This document shows positions 40,354-49,564 of a stretch of 64,000 nt of DNA, piece after piece. How positions within the stretch are numbered: position 1 is the stretch's first letter; the number at the start of each line of letters is the position of its first letter. The translations under genes and the position numbers were made by a program. Origin of the DNA: JADHMP01 sp964386915 (GTDB taxonomy: Bacteria > Bacteroidota > Bacteroidia > Flavobacteriales > Flavobacteriaceae); NCBI GenBank assembly GCA_964386915.1, contig CAYLUQ010000006.1, positions 1-64,000 on the forward strand. The letters are read 5' to 3'. Under the pieces are notes generated by a model that was given only the letters and a program-made list of their open reading frames with translations, did no database searches and was not told where the DNA came from.

Positions 40354-40625
40354 AGGTCTCTTTTAATAGAATCGCCTAGATTATTAAAATCTTCTTTGAC
40401 TTTGTCTACTTCCTTTTTAATATCGCTAGAGATAGATTTGGTTGGACTTTCAACATCTACCGATTTTTGTATTTCTCTTTTAATATCATTGGTGGCTTGA
40501 CGCACTTGTGTCATTCCCTTTGCAAGGGTTCGGGCAATAGAAGGAATTCTATCGGCACCAAAAACCAGTAAAACAATAAAAAATACAAATACGATTTCTG
40601 CCCCACTAATAAACCACATGTCCAT
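40350..40625 (-). CDS. tatA: Sec-independent translocase protein TatA/TatB type
   Basis: The 91-residue protein has the Tat layout: N-terminal membrane helix (GAEIVFVFFIVLLVFGADRIP), hinge, amphipathic helix (SIARTLAKGMTQVRQATND) and a charged tail. It forms or helps form the pore for folded proteins with twin-arginine signals. TatA versus TatB cannot be settled. FGADRIP replaces the usual FGxxxLP. tatC is not here. ATG 40625 is used; ATG 40619 is also possible. Confidence 0.87.
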   Translation of the reverse strand: MDMWFISGAEIVFVFFIVLLVFGADRIPSIARTLAKGMTQVRQATNDIKREIQKSVDVESPTKSISSDIKKEVDKVKEDFNNLGDSIKRDL

Positions 40626-40663
40626 AAATTTTAGTCAAAGATATATGTTTAAGTTCATTAAGA

Positions 40664-40692
40664 AAGCGGTCGTATTTAAAATACGACCGCTT
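40664..40692 (-). terminator. Terminator hairpin after the M1 peptidase gene
   Basis: AAGCGGTCGTATTT (40664-40677) and AAATACGACCGCTT (40679-40692) are perfect reverse complements, 11 nt after the peptidase stop (read on the minus strand). The following minus-strand TTTCTT is a short U-tract. It separates the peptidase from tatA. Confidence 0.75.
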
Positions 40693-40703
40693 GCTTATGC
40701 TTG

Positions 40704-42983
40704 TTATCCTTTGAGTTTTTCTTTAAATTTCTCAAAATCTGAAGTACTTTCTTCCTGTGGCCAACTGTTGTTAGAAGTATCTATATCGGCTGTTTCTAGA
40801 TCGGGGTCAACCACCACGCCAATAAGTTCTTTGTCAGAAGCCACTACCTTGCGAACCGCTTGATCGTTTTTACGCCATACTTGTGGAGGATAAGTAACGC
40901 GTTCCTCAGAACCATCGGCATAGCTATATTCCACAATCAAAGGCATCACTAGACCCCCTGGCTTTTTAAATTCTATTTCATAAAAATAGCTAGGTACTTT
41001 AGCACCTTCTTCTGCTGGGTTTTGGTCGAGATATTCTTTTAAAGCTGCAGAGTCTTCTAGGGAAACTTTAGTATCTGCGGTTGATAGACTGTCTTCTGCT
41101 GTCATAAAGACCATAGGAGGAAGATCATCTAGGGTCATATTATATTGAGAAAGCAATTCATCTACTTGAGGTCCAGGTTTGTCAGTTACTCTAAATTTTT
41201 TCACTTCGCCCACCCCAATATCTACATAGTCTGTGGAATAGAACCAGCCTCTCCAAAACCAATCTAAATCTACGGCAGAAGCATCTTCCATAGTACGGAA
41301 GAAGTCTTCCGGCGTGGGGTGTTTAAACATCCAACGCTGGGCATAGGTCTTAAAAGCATAATCGAACAATTCTCTACCCATAACGGTTTCTCTCAAAATG
41401 TTTAGAGCAGTTGCCGGTTTGGCATAGGCGTTGGGGCCTAGCTGATATACATTTTCTGGGTTCGACATAATGGGAGAGATAAAATCTTGTTCGCCTGCCA
41501 TATAAGGAACAATCTTAGAAGGGTCTCCACGACGGGAAGGATAGTTTTCTTGCTCGCCTATAGATTCTGGATAAGATTGTCCAAATTCTTGTTCGGTGAG
41601 ATATTGCATAAACGTATCAAGTCCTTCATCCATCCACCCCCATTGGCGTTCGTCAGAATTGACAATCATGGGGAAATAGTTATGTCCCACCTCGTGAATA
41701 ATTACACTAATCATACCAAATTTAGTGCGATCTGAATAGGTACCATCTTCATCGGGTCGACCGTAGTTCCAGCAAATCATGGGATATTCCATACCTTGGT
41801 TTTTAGCGTGTACAGAAACTGCTTTTGGGTAAGGATAATCAAATGTGAATTTGGAGTAGGTCTTAAGAGTTTGAATTACGGCTTTAGTTGAATATTCTTC
41901 CCAAAGTGGATTTCCTTCTTTGGGATAAAGTGAAACGGCCATTACCTTATTGGGACCTATGTTTACGGCCTGTCTTTCCCAAATAAATTTTCGTGAGCTG
42001 GCAAAACCAAAATCGCGTACGTTTTGTGCCACAAATTTCCAGGTACTGGTTTTTTCTGAAAATTGCATTTCTTTTTGAGTGGCTTCTTCTTGAGTAACAA
42101 TAAGAACGGGTTTGTCGTAGCTGTTTTCTGCCGCTTTAAATCGTTTGTATTCTTCTCTACTCAAAACTTCTTTGGGGTTTTGAAGCGTTCCAGTGGCTTC
42201 TACCACGTGGTCTGATGGCACGGTTATGTTCACCTCATAATCGCCAAACTCTAGCGCAAATTCACCATTGCCCCAAAACTGATAATTTTGCCATCCTTCA
42301 ACATCATTATATACACACATTCTGGGGAAGAACTGAGCAATTACATAAGCTCTATTATCGTCTTTAGGGAAATATTCATAACCCGAACGACCTCTTTTCA
42401 AAACGTGATCGTTGATGTTATACCACCACTCTACTTGAAATACAAATTGTTCTCCGGGCTGCAAAGGCTTTGGAAGATCAATGCGCATCATCGTCATGTT
42501 GATGAGATGACGCAAGGGCTGACCCTGCATATCTTTAACGGATAAAATATTGAAACCTCCGTCAAAAGGCTCTGACATATAATCAGATACAAAATTTTTA
42601 GGCTGTATTAAAGGCGATACGCCACTGCCATTTTTTTCTAAGGCCGGAGCATCTTTTTTTCGAATGTTTTGATCCAATTGCATCCATAAATAGGGCAAGG
42701 CATCGGGAGAATTGTTGGTGTAGGTGATCGTTTCTTTGCCGTCAATTCTCGGATTTTTATCATTCAATGCAATGTCCATCACATAATCAACCTTTTGCTG
42801 ATAATATTCTACTCCGGGTGCTCCCGAGGCATTGTGATATTTGTTTGGTGTAGCAAATTGGTCATATAGTTGGCGGAATTTGTTTTCATTCACATGCCCT
42901 TGTTGTTTTGTTTCCGCTTCTTGAGCAAAAGCACCCAAAAAGGTGAGCATCATTAAACGCATTACTAAATTCTTCATGATCAT
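40704..42983 (-). CDS. M1 family zinc aminopeptidase, secreted
   Basis: The 759-residue protein has a signal peptide (ending AFAQ) and the M1 fold: beta domain, then substrate motif GMEYP (398-402), zinc site HEVGH (430-434) and second Glu453 in WGWMDEGLDTF, giving HExxH-18-E. This is the gluzincin signature. It should cleave N-terminal residues of peptides in the periplasm or outside. The long C-terminal part (about 600-759) is acidic and beta-rich. No T9SS sorting domain is obvious at the end. Confidence 0.92.
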   Translation of the reverse strand: MIMKNLVMRLMMLTFLGAFAQEAETKQQGHVNENKFRQLYDQFATPNKYHNASGAPGVEYYQQKVDYVMDIALNDKNPRIDGKETITYTNNSPDALPYLWMQLDQNIRKKDAPALEKNGSGVSPLIQPKNFVSDYMSEPFDGGFNILSVKDMQGQPLRHLINMTMMRIDLPKPLQPGEQFVFQVEWWYNINDHVLKRGRSGYEYFPKDDNRAYVIAQFFPRMCVYNDVEGWQNYQFWGNGEFALEFGDYEVNITVPSDHVVEATGTLQNPKEVLSREEYKRFKAAENSYDKPVLIVTQEEATQKEMQFSEKTSTWKFVAQNVRDFGFASSRKFIWERQAVNIGPNKVMAVSLYPKEGNPLWEEYSTKAVIQTLKTYSKFTFDYPYPKAVSVHAKNQGMEYPMICWNYGRPDEDGTYSDRTKFGMISVIIHEVGHNYFPMIVNSDERQWGWMDEGLDTFMQYLTEQEFGQSYPESIGEQENYPSRRGDPSKIVPYMAGEQDFISPIMSNPENVYQLGPNAYAKPATALNILRETVMGRELFDYAFKTYAQRWMFKHPTPEDFFRTMEDASAVDLDWFWRGWFYSTDYVDIGVGEVKKFRVTDKPGPQVDELLSQYNMTLDDLPPMVFMTAEDSLSTADTKVSLEDSAALKEYLDQNPAEEGAKVPSYFYEIEFKKPGGLVMPLIVEYSYADGSEERVTYPPQVWRKNDQAVRKVVASDKELIGVVVDPDLETADIDTSNNSWPQEESTSDFEKFKEKLKG

Positions 42984-43037
42984 ACTATTTTAATTTTTGG
43001 AAATCTATTTTTTCTTACTTAGCAATTGATTTTTACA

Positions 43038-43526
43038 CTATAAATCAAAGCGAATATAAGGGTTATTTTTATGTAGCAAAAAACTTTTTCGGGTTTGCTT
43101 ATGCTTGAAATGAATGATGTTTTTTTGATCTTCAAAAAGCTCCAAAAACACTTGGTTTTCAATACGAATACTTTTGGGCACCTCTTTTAAATTGAGTTCC
43201 AAATAATGTACAGCTATATCGTTTTTATATTCCTTTCCTAAATAGTGAATAGGAAGTGGGTCTCCCTCTGTTTGAATCTTCAATTTCTTTTTAAAATAAA
43301 GGCCTACCAAACTATCTATTTCAACCTGTTTGGAATCAGGCGCTAAACGAATATTGGCATTCTCTTTTCGAAGGAGCAGCTCTAGGTCATCAATAAAAAT
43401 TTGAGAAGTAATTTGCAAGCTTTGTTGCGCTTCTTTATATACGATGACCGTGGTGCTCACATAAAATTTATGAGGCATGAGTGACAACCACCCCAAAAAA
43501 AAGAAGGTAAAAACTGCTTTAAGCAT
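43038..43526 (-). CDS. DUF6702 family protein
   Basis: The 162-residue protein has an N-terminal hydrophobic export segment (MLKAVFTFFFLGWLSLMPHKFYVS) and the DUF6702 pattern HKFYVSTTVIVYKEAQQSLQITSQIFIDDLE. The family is common in Bacteroidota beside M1 peptidase or carboxypeptidase-like genes, sometimes mislabelled peptidase E; no activity is established. It follows the carboxypeptidase-like gene by 1 nt. Confidence 0.8.
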   Translation of the reverse strand: MLKAVFTFFFLGWLSLMPHKFYVSTTVIVYKEAQQSLQITSQIFIDDLELLLRKENANIRLAPDSKQVEIDSLVGLYFKKKLKIQTEGDPLPIHYLGKEYKNDIAVHYLELNLKEVPKSIRIENQVFLELFEDQKNIIHFKHKQTRKSFLLHKNNPYIRFDL

Positions 43527-43527
43527 A

Positions 43528-44259
43528 TTAAAAGGCTAATTCTTTTTTATACTGTTTGCTCAATTCAATTAGCTGGTCTATCAACATAAATTGTTGACTT
43601 TGCTGAAACAAATAAGAGGATTTGAGTTGGCTGTCTACGAATTCTAAAAAACCAACCACTTGGTCTTTTGGAAGTTCCAAATCTTGTTCAAAAAAGGAGG
43701 TCTCAAACACATAGGGCAAAATTTCACTAGGCTTGAGTTTCATTTTTTCTTCTTCTGTTTTGTTGGACAATGCCTTAGCCAAAAGCTTGGCTAAGTTGAT
43801 AAAATCTATTCCATTGGTTATTTGACGGTCGTCTGCCAATTTGTTGATGACTCGAGTTGACTTGTCTTGTGAATAGTCAAAACCTTTAAATTCTTCTTCC
43901 TTTAAATTGACAAATCTTTCTACGTTTTCGGGGGTTACAATAACCTCATCAAGTGCCGTAATATTCTCTTCTACATAGAGGTCCAATCGCTTTTTAGCCA
44001 TTATTTCAGGAGTAACTTTTACAGCTCTAATGCGGATGGTGAGAGCAGAAAAAATGATTTCATCTCCTTCTTTCATCTCCAATTCAAATTCTCCGTAGGC
44101 GTTGGTAATAGTGGCATTTTGAGCGGTATTGTTAATCACATTGGCGGCAACTAAATCGATGCTTTTATAGGCTAATTTACCCTGAATAGGAATGCGGCCT
44201 TGAGCCCAAAGAAGACCCGTCATGAGAAACAACACAACCAAAAAAGTAGTATTTTTCAT
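43528..44259 (-). CDS. Carboxypeptidase-like regulatory domain protein
   Basis: The 243-residue protein has a signal peptide (MKNTTFLVVLFLMTGLLWAQ) and a CarboxypepD-reg-like domain (about 22-100: IPIQGKLAYKSIDLVAANVINNTAQNA), the domain that also forms the plug-side of many TonB transporters. The rest is helical with no recognised domain. It is the first gene of a minus-strand run (then DUF6702, and the M1 peptidase after a 54-nt gap), suggesting a shared role in the envelope. Confidence 0.78.
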   Translation of the reverse strand: MKNTTFLVVLFLMTGLLWAQGRIPIQGKLAYKSIDLVAANVINNTAQNATITNAYGEFELEMKEGDEIIFSALTIRIRAVKVTPEIMAKKRLDLYVEENITALDEVIVTPENVERFVNLKEEEFKGFDYSQDKSTRVINKLADDRQITNGIDFINLAKLLAKALSNKTEEEKMKLKPSEILPYVFETSFFEQDLELPKDQVVGFLEFVDSQLKSSYLFQQSQQFMLIDQLIELSKQYKKELAF

Positions 44260-44324
44260 AGCCTAAAGATAGGTTAGTCGGGTTGATAATAGAAAGCTAA
44301 TGTTGTTAATTTTTTAATAATTGA

Positions 44325-44774
44325 ATGGAAAATTTCTATACGCTAAAAACCATTTCAGCGGAACAGGCCTACACGGTGAGGCATCCCGTATTGCGCCCCA
44401 ATCGGCCTTTTTCAAGCTGTATATTTGAATACGACACCCACGCGGAAACCCTCCATTTGGGTGCCTTTTTTGGGGATGAACTCGTGGGCGTTTTGAGTGC
44501 AATGCCCACCAACTGCCCCGACATTAAAACAGAAAGAGGCATTCAGTTTAGAGGCATGGCGGTTTTGGAAACACACCAAAGAAAGGGAGTAGGCACTCAA
44601 ATGCTAAATGAACTCATTAAGCGTATCCAAGCACAAAACAAATGGGATTATTTTTGGTTAAACGCCCGTATCAACGCAATTTTAGTATATTTAAGAATTG
44701 GAATGCAACCGCTGGGAGCCCCTTTTGACATTCCACTCATTGGCCCTCACCAGAGGCTTTATAAAAAACTGTGA
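44325..44774 (+). CDS. GNAT family N-acetyltransferase
   Basis: A 149-residue GNAT fold with acetyl-CoA loop VLETHQRKGVGTQMLNELI and the end YLRIGMQPLGAPFDIP. Substrate unknown. The conserved opening LRPNRPFSSCIFEYD is typical for a Bacteroidota GNAT group. The next gene's ATG overlaps its TGA by one nucleotide. Confidence 0.85.
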   Translation: MENFYTLKTISAEQAYTVRHPVLRPNRPFSSCIFEYDTHAETLHLGAFFGDELVGVLSAMPTNCPDIKTERGIQFRGMAVLETHQRKGVGTQMLNELIKRIQAQNKWDYFWLNARINAILVYLRIGMQPLGAPFDIPLIGPHQRLYKKL

Positions 44775-45499
44775 TGCATAGAAAAGATTTTATAGCAACC
44801 CTCCTGTTAGGACTTGCTGGCAGTCAAGCCATTGGCCGCTCCATTGGGATCTCTCAATATTCAAAAGAACTGTTGTTGGGGCAGGGTCAACCAGCCTTAA
44901 GCTCGGGTGAGTCTCCTTTATTAATTCCGGTTCAAAAAGCCTTTGATCAAATGGCAGCGGCAGCTCAAAAAGAAAACATAATGCTAAAAGTGGTGTCAGG
45001 CTATCGCTCCTTTGATCGGCAAGCCTCCATTTGGAACAGAAAGTTTAAAGCCAATGAAGATGCGGGTTTGCAACCCAAGGCCAATATTCAAAAAATCATT
45101 GCCTATTCCACCCTTCCGGGCACTTCTAGACACCATTGGGGAACCGAAATAGACGTGATAGATGACCTTCCAAAAGAAGAGGGTGATGTGTTGCTAACCC
45201 CAAAATTTGAGGGATCAGGGCCCTATGCCAAACTCTTTCAATGGATGCAAAAAAATGCTGCTCAATTTGGCTTTTATTTGCCCTACACTGCTGCCAAAGG
45301 AAGAAAGGGGTTTGCTTATGAACCTTGGCATTATAGTTATGCCCCCATTTCGGTTCCTATGCTAAAGGCCTACTTGGATCTCGATTTATTTACATTGCTA
45401 AAAAATTCTAATGTATTGGGCAAAGAGGCTTTTGACAACACTTTTATGACCCGCTATATTGAAGAAAATGTCAAGGGAATAAACCCCAAACTCTTATAA
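44774..45499 (+). CDS. M15 family D-alanyl-D-alanine carboxypeptidase
   Basis: The 241-residue protein has a signal-like start (MHRKDFIATLLLGLAGSQAIG) and the VanY/DD-carboxypeptidase motifs SGYRSFDRQ, SRHHWGTEIDV (zinc His and Asp) and EPWHYSY (catalytic Glu and zinc His). It should trim peptidoglycan stem peptides in the periplasm. ATG 44774 is preferred to GTG 44771. Confidence 0.9.
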   Translation: MHRKDFIATLLLGLAGSQAIGRSIGISQYSKELLLGQGQPALSSGESPLLIPVQKAFDQMAAAAQKENIMLKVVSGYRSFDRQASIWNRKFKANEDAGLQPKANIQKIIAYSTLPGTSRHHWGTEIDVIDDLPKEEGDVLLTPKFEGSGPYAKLFQWMQKNAAQFGFYLPYTAAKGRKGFAYEPWHYSYAPISVPMLKAYLDLDLFTLLKNSNVLGKEAFDNTFMTRYIEENVKGINPKLL

Positions 45500-45522
45500 A
45501 TAAAAACTAAAAAAACCTACTT

Positions 45523-45618
45523 ATGGGAAAAGGCGACAAAAAAACAAGACAAGGAAAAATCTTCAAAGGCAGTCATGGGGTGAGCAGGCCCAAAACCAAA
45601 AAAAGCAAAAAATCCTAA
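45523..45618 (+). CDS. 30S ribosomal protein bTHX
   Basis: A 31-residue, strongly basic protein starting MGKGDKKTRQGKIFKGS and ending in a Lys/Ser tail matches the THX peptide (first seen in Thermus), which stabilises the 30S head. This gene is easy to miss because of its size. It follows the M15 gene by 23 nt, and its stop codon shares 4 nt (CTAA) with the convergent yaaA stop. Confidence 0.88.
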   Translation: MGKGDKKTRQGKIFKGSHGVSRPKTKKSKKS

Positions 45619-46376
45619 CGAATAAAAACAGGTTCGCTGGAGCGCTGTGTTTCTTCCTCGCTAAATTGATATCCTCCTAAAGAAAAGGCTTTCAAGGCAG
45701 CTTCATTTTGTACCTCACTCTCTAGGAGGTGCCGCACCATCATGCCCCTTGCTTTTTTAGCAAAGAAGGAAATAATTTTGAGCTTGCCTTCTTTATACTC
45801 TTTAAAAACCGGGCTAATCAATTTTCCTTTCAACACTTTGGTATCAATAGCAGAAAAATATTCTTTGCTTGCCAGATTAACCACTAATTCATTTTCTTCT
45901 AATTCATCGTTGAGTGCAGTGGTGATTTTTTGTTTCCAAAAATCGTAGAGGTTTTTGCTAGACCCTATTTTCAATTTGGTGCCCATTTCTAAGCGATAAG
46001 CCTGAATTAAATCCAAGGGCTTTAACAAACCATATAAGCCCGAAAGAATCCGAACACTTTCCTGCATTTTTTTAATTTTCGATTCCGGGAGTGTATAAAC
46101 ATCCAAACCCGAATAAACATCACCATCAAAGGTGTAGATGGCTTGTTGCGCATTGGACGGAGTAAAGGGAAGCTTAAAATTTTGATTGCGATCCCAATTG
46201 AGAGTGGCCAAATTGGTAGAAATTGACATTAGAGCAGCCAATTTTTTTGGCGACTTTGTTTTTAAGAGGGCATTGAGTTTTTGGGCTTCTTTTAAAAAAC
46301 ACGGCTCGCTGTAGGTTTTCACAGTGAGTTCTCTTTCGTAGTTAAGAGACTTAGCAGGAGAAATGAGCATTTTCAT
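45615..46376 (-). CDS. yaaA: Peroxide stress protein YaaA
   Basis: The 253-residue YaaA/DUF328 protein opens MKMLISPAKSLNYERE and carries family motifs TFDGDVYSGLDVY, LSGLYGLLKPLDLIQAYRLEMG and FFAKKARGMMVRHL. E. coli YaaA lowers free iron under peroxide stress and binds DNA. Length and ends are normal. Confidence 0.92.
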   Translation of the reverse strand: MKMLISPAKSLNYERELTVKTYSEPCFLKEAQKLNALLKTKSPKKLAALMSISTNLATLNWDRNQNFKLPFTPSNAQQAIYTFDGDVYSGLDVYTLPESKIKKMQESVRILSGLYGLLKPLDLIQAYRLEMGTKLKIGSSKNLYDFWKQKITTALNDELEENELVVNLASKEYFSAIDTKVLKGKLISPVFKEYKEGKLKIISFFAKKARGMMVRHLLESEVQNEAALKAFSLGGYQFSEEETQRSSEPVFIR

Positions 46377-46451
46377 AATAAACGGTTTTTCACAAATATA
46401 ATGGGAATGCCAATGGCTAACAACTAAACACTATCAAGAGTCAAAATATTG

Positions 46452-47492
46452 CTATTGCAATTTCTTATGTTGTGCATAGGCCCGCCATTTGGCTAGGACG
46501 TCCTTCATATCTTGCGGCAAGGCGGCTTCAAACGTCATCTTTTTTCCGGTTTCAGGATGTTCAAATCCAAGTGTTTGAGCGTGCAACGCTTGCCTAGGAA
46601 GCAACTGAAAACAATTCTCCACAAATTGCTTGTATTTGGTATAGACCGTTCCTTTTAGAATGTGATCGCCCCCATAGCGTGCATCGTTAAATAGCGGATG
46701 ACCTAAATATTGCATATGCGCCCGAATTTGATGGGTTCGCCCTGTTTCCAATTCACATTGCAAGAAGGTCACATAGCCCAGTCGTTCTAAGACCTTATAG
46801 TGGGTAATTGCTTTTTTACCTTGCTCATTATCAGGATAAACCGTCATTTGCAATCTGTTTTTAGGGTGCCGTCCAATGGCGCCTTCTATCGTGCCCTTTT
46901 CTTGCGGTAGATCGCCCCAAACCAAGGCACAATAGGTGCGCTGGGTAGTTTTTTCAAAAAATTGTTGGGCTAAGTGGGTCATGGCAGTAGCAGTTTTTGC
47001 CACTACCAAAAGTCCACTCGTGTCTTTGTCAATTCGATGCACCAGTCCAGGACGGTTATCTGTATTTTGCGGTAAATCTCCAAAATGATGTAACAATCCA
47101 TTGAGCAAGGTTCCTGAATAGTTTCCATGTCCCGGATGCACTACCAATCCCGCTGGTTTATTTAGCACCACTAATGCGGCATCTTCATAAACAATGTCCA
47201 AAGGAATAGGCTCGGCCACCAACAAATTTTCATAGGGAGGGTGTTCAAAAAAAACTTGTACTTTATCGTTGGGCTTAACTTTATAGCTGGCTTTAACAGC
47301 AGTGCCATTGACGTGAATGCAAGCAGCCTTTGCAGCCTGTTGAATCTTATTGCGCGTGGCATTTTCTATGCGATCCATTAAAAATTTATCTACACGCAGG
47401 GCAGATTGACCGGGATCGGCTTCAAAAGAAAAATGCTCATACAAGTCATTTTCTTCAGCCATTTCATCATGGTGTTCTTCACCTATTGCCAT
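46452..47492 (-). CDS. rluD: Ribosomal large subunit pseudouridine synthase, RluD type
   Basis: The 346-residue enzyme has an S4 RNA-binding domain (about 30-90, LRVDKFLMDRIENATRNKIQQAAK) and the RluA-family catalytic domain with Asp in LVHRIDKDTSGLLVVAK. RluD makes pseudouridines in helix 69 of 23S rRNA. An N-terminal acidic stretch (HHDEMAEENDLYEHF) is typical for flavobacterial members. It overlaps the preceding PASTA gene by 14 nt. Confidence 0.92.
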   Translation of the reverse strand: MAIGEEHHDEMAEENDLYEHFSFEADPGQSALRVDKFLMDRIENATRNKIQQAAKAACIHVNGTAVKASYKVKPNDKVQVFFEHPPYENLLVAEPIPLDIVYEDAALVVLNKPAGLVVHPGHGNYSGTLLNGLLHHFGDLPQNTDNRPGLVHRIDKDTSGLLVVAKTATAMTHLAQQFFEKTTQRTYCALVWGDLPQEKGTIEGAIGRHPKNRLQMTVYPDNEQGKKAITHYKVLERLGYVTFLQCELETGRTHQIRAHMQYLGHPLFNDARYGGDHILKGTVYTKYKQFVENCFQLLPRQALHAQTLGFEHPETGKKMTFEAALPQDMKDVLAKWRAYAQHKKLQ

Positions 47493-48030
47493 TGCCTAAG
47501 ATGAGATCTATTGTAGCTGTTTTGGGTAGTTGATCCCCCGGAGAAACGGGCTTACCTTGATGGGTCATGCCCAACACCATATCTTTTCCAATATTGTCTT
47601 CATAGCGCACCGAGCCCACCGTAAAACCAACCGATTGGAGCATAGATTCGGCATTGCGTTGGGTAATTTGTATGAGGTTGGGAACGGTTATTTTTCGGTA
47701 GCCAGAAGGATTGAGAGTGATGTATATTTTACGATTTACTTTTACCTCCTCTCCCATAGATGGACTGTAGCTAATAACAGTTAAAGGGGGTTGATTGGGC
47801 GTGTATTTAGACGAATCAATAATTTCATAGCGCAATTGATGCTCCTCTAAAAGTGCTGAAAATTCGGTTAGGCTCAGCTGATCAATATTGGGCACCTGCA
47901 TATAATCGTTGTGATCTGTATATTGGCGCAAGCCAATTTGCAATCCGAAAAAAAGAAATACCAAAACGCCTACAGCCCATAAAAGACTCTTGTAGAAAAC
48001 TTTACTAAAAAGAAAACGGAGAAAAGACAT
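47479..48030 (-). CDS. PASTA-domain membrane protein
   Basis: From ATG 48030 the protein has 183 residues: a membrane helix (about 14-31, LLWAVGVLVFLFFGLQIG) and two PASTA repeats (QVPNIDQLSLTEFSALL and TVPNLIQITQRNAESML), ending in a third half-repeat. PASTA domains bind peptidoglycan fragments or beta-lactams, usually on kinases or PBPs; here there is no kinase domain. It is divergent from ddl and coupled to rluD, a conserved flavobacterial order. A longer frame to 48138 would run into the ddl gene. Confidence 0.85.
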   Translation of the reverse strand: MSFLRFLFSKVFYKSLLWAVGVLVFLFFGLQIGLRQYTDHNDYMQVPNIDQLSLTEFSALLEEHQLRYEIIDSSKYTPNQPPLTVISYSPSMGEEVKVNRKIYITLNPSGYRKITVPNLIQITQRNAESMLQSVGFTVGSVRYEDNIGKDMVLGMTHQGKPVSPGDQLPKTATIDLILGNGNR

Positions 48031-48068
48031 TTGTTCTATTTGGAATTCAAAGATAATAAAACCTTGCT

Positions 48069-48098
48069 TTTGGATTGGTTTTAAATGCCCTACCTTTG
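48069..48098 (+). promoter_or_regulatory. Predicted promoter (TTTG-N18-TACCTTTG) of ddl
   Basis: TTTG 48069-48072 and TACCTTTG 48091-48098 are 18 nt apart, close to the ideal, and sit 17 nt before the ddl ATG in the divergent region with the PASTA gene. Confidence 0.7.
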
Positions 48099-48115
48099 TT
48101 TCTAATATTTTTTCA

Positions 48116-49099
48116 ATGTCAAAAAGAAAAGTAGTCATTGTTTGCGGTGGTTTTAGCTCAGAGCGAGAAATTTCTTTAAAAAGCGGACAAACCGTGTGGG
48201 ATCATCTTCCTCAAACCCATTGGGAGAAATATCGGTTAGTTATTGCTCCAGAAGAATGGAAATTGACCAATGCTGCCGGACAAGAAATTCCGTTCTCAAG
48301 GGGAGACTTTTCTTGGCAAGAAAACGGACAATGGCAGCAACCCGATGTGGTTTTTAATGCCATTCATGGGGCTCCCGGTGAAAATGGACAATTAGCTGGA
48401 CTTTTAGAACTGCTCCAAATTCCGCAAACAAGTTGCGATTCCTATACAGCTGCACTTACCTACAACAAAAGAGATTGCCTTTCTGTGTTGAGAGAAAGAG
48501 GAATTCCCACGGCCAAACATCTCCACCTAGACCAAGGAACTCCCCTAGCTTCCCAAACCATTGTTCAACAATTGGGTTTTCCCCTTTTCGTAAAGGCCAA
48601 TCGGGCAGGAAGTAGCTTTGGTGTTTATAAGGTTTCGGATGAAAAAGCTCTTCAGGATGCCATTGTAAAAGCTTTAGAAGAAGACAGTCAATTACTATTA
48701 GAAGCGGCCCTAGAAGGTAGCGAGGTTTCTGTTGGCGCTTTTCGAACCGAAGAGGGTATTACTATTTTGCCTCTCACCGAAATCATTTCCGAAAATGATT
48801 TTTTTGATTATGAAGCCAAATATGAAGGCAAAGCAAAAGAAATTACACCGGCTCAAATTCCAGAACAATGGGCTCAACAAGTGCGGGAGCAAATGACCTT
48901 TATTTATGAAACCCTTCAACTCAAAGGTGTTGTACGCAGTGAATTTATTTTTGTAGATGGGGTGCCGCATCTATTGGAAATTAACACTGTTCCAGGCATG
49001 ACCCAAGCCAGCATTATTCCCCAACAACTCGCAACGGCTCAACTCGATTTGGGTTCCTTTTTTGAACAACAACTGCTCTTGGCACTCGCTGAAAAATAA
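48116..49099 (+). CDS. ddl: D-alanine--D-alanine ligase
   Basis: Makes D-Ala-D-Ala for MurF. The 327-residue ATP-grasp enzyme has the N-terminal VIVCGGFSSEREISLKSG, the GAPGENGQLAGLLELLQIPQT loop, EVSVGAFR and the metal-binding end VRSEFIFVDGVPHLLEINTVPGMT. The next gene, coaD, has its own promoter inside the 3' end of ddl. Confidence 0.95.
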   Translation: MSKRKVVIVCGGFSSEREISLKSGQTVWDHLPQTHWEKYRLVIAPEEWKLTNAAGQEIPFSRGDFSWQENGQWQQPDVVFNAIHGAPGENGQLAGLLELLQIPQTSCDSYTAALTYNKRDCLSVLRERGIPTAKHLHLDQGTPLASQTIVQQLGFPLFVKANRAGSSFGVYKVSDEKALQDAIVKALEEDSQLLLEAALEGSEVSVGAFRTEEGITILPLTEIISENDFFDYEAKYEGKAKEITPAQIPEQWAQQVREQMTFIYETLQLKGVVRSEFIFVDGVPHLLEINTVPGMTQASIIPQQLATAQLDLGSFFEQQLLLALAEK

Positions 49100-49108
49100 G
49101 TATCTTTG
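49079..49108 (+). promoter_or_regulatory. Predicted promoter (TTG-N19-TATCTTTG) of coaD
   Basis: TTG 49079-49081 and TATCTTTG 49101-49108 are 19 nt apart, inside and just after the ddl 3' end. The box ends 3 nt before ATG 49112, so the transcript is predicted to be leaderless. Confidence 0.65.
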
Positions 49109-49111
49109 AGT

Positions 49112-49564
49112 ATGCAACGCGCGCTTTTTCCTGGTTCTTTTGACCCCCTCACCCTAGGGCATGTTGATGTAGTGGAACGCGCCCTTCCTTTTTTTGATGA
49201 AATTGTCATCGCAGCTGGAATCAATACGGATAAATCGTATATGTTTTCTGTAGAACAACGCATGGAATTCATTCAAAAGACCTTTGCCCACCAAAAAAAA
49301 ATTAAGGTTACCTCCTACGAAGGACTCACTGTTGACTATGGGCAAAAAATTAAGGCGAATGCCATCATTAGAGGACTACGAAATCCGGCCGACTTTGAGT
49401 TTGAAAAAGCGGTAGCTCAAATCAATCGAAAACTTTCGGGAATAGAAACCTTGTTTTTGCTAACAGATGCCAACACCGCTTTTATTAGCAGTAGTATAGT
49501 GCGTGATATTATGGTCAATAAGGGAGATTATTCTTCCCTTGTCCCCAAGGCTGTTCGGTTGTAA
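49112..49564 (+). CDS. coaD: Phosphopantetheine adenylyltransferase
   Basis: Transfers AMP to 4'-phosphopantetheine in CoA synthesis. The 150-residue protein has the nucleotidyl-transferase start ALFPGSFDPLTLGH (HxGH as TLGH), NAIIRGLRNPADFEFE and ISSSIVRDIM. ATG 49112 is chosen over TTG 49106, which lies inside the promoter box. Its last 37 nt overlap the convergent Nudix gene. Confidence 0.93.
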   Translation: MQRALFPGSFDPLTLGHVDVVERALPFFDEIVIAAGINTDKSYMFSVEQRMEFIQKTFAHQKKIKVTSYEGLTVDYGQKIKANAIIRGLRNPADFEFEKAVAQINRKLSGIETLFLLTDANTAFISSSIVRDIMVNKGDYSSLVPKAVRL

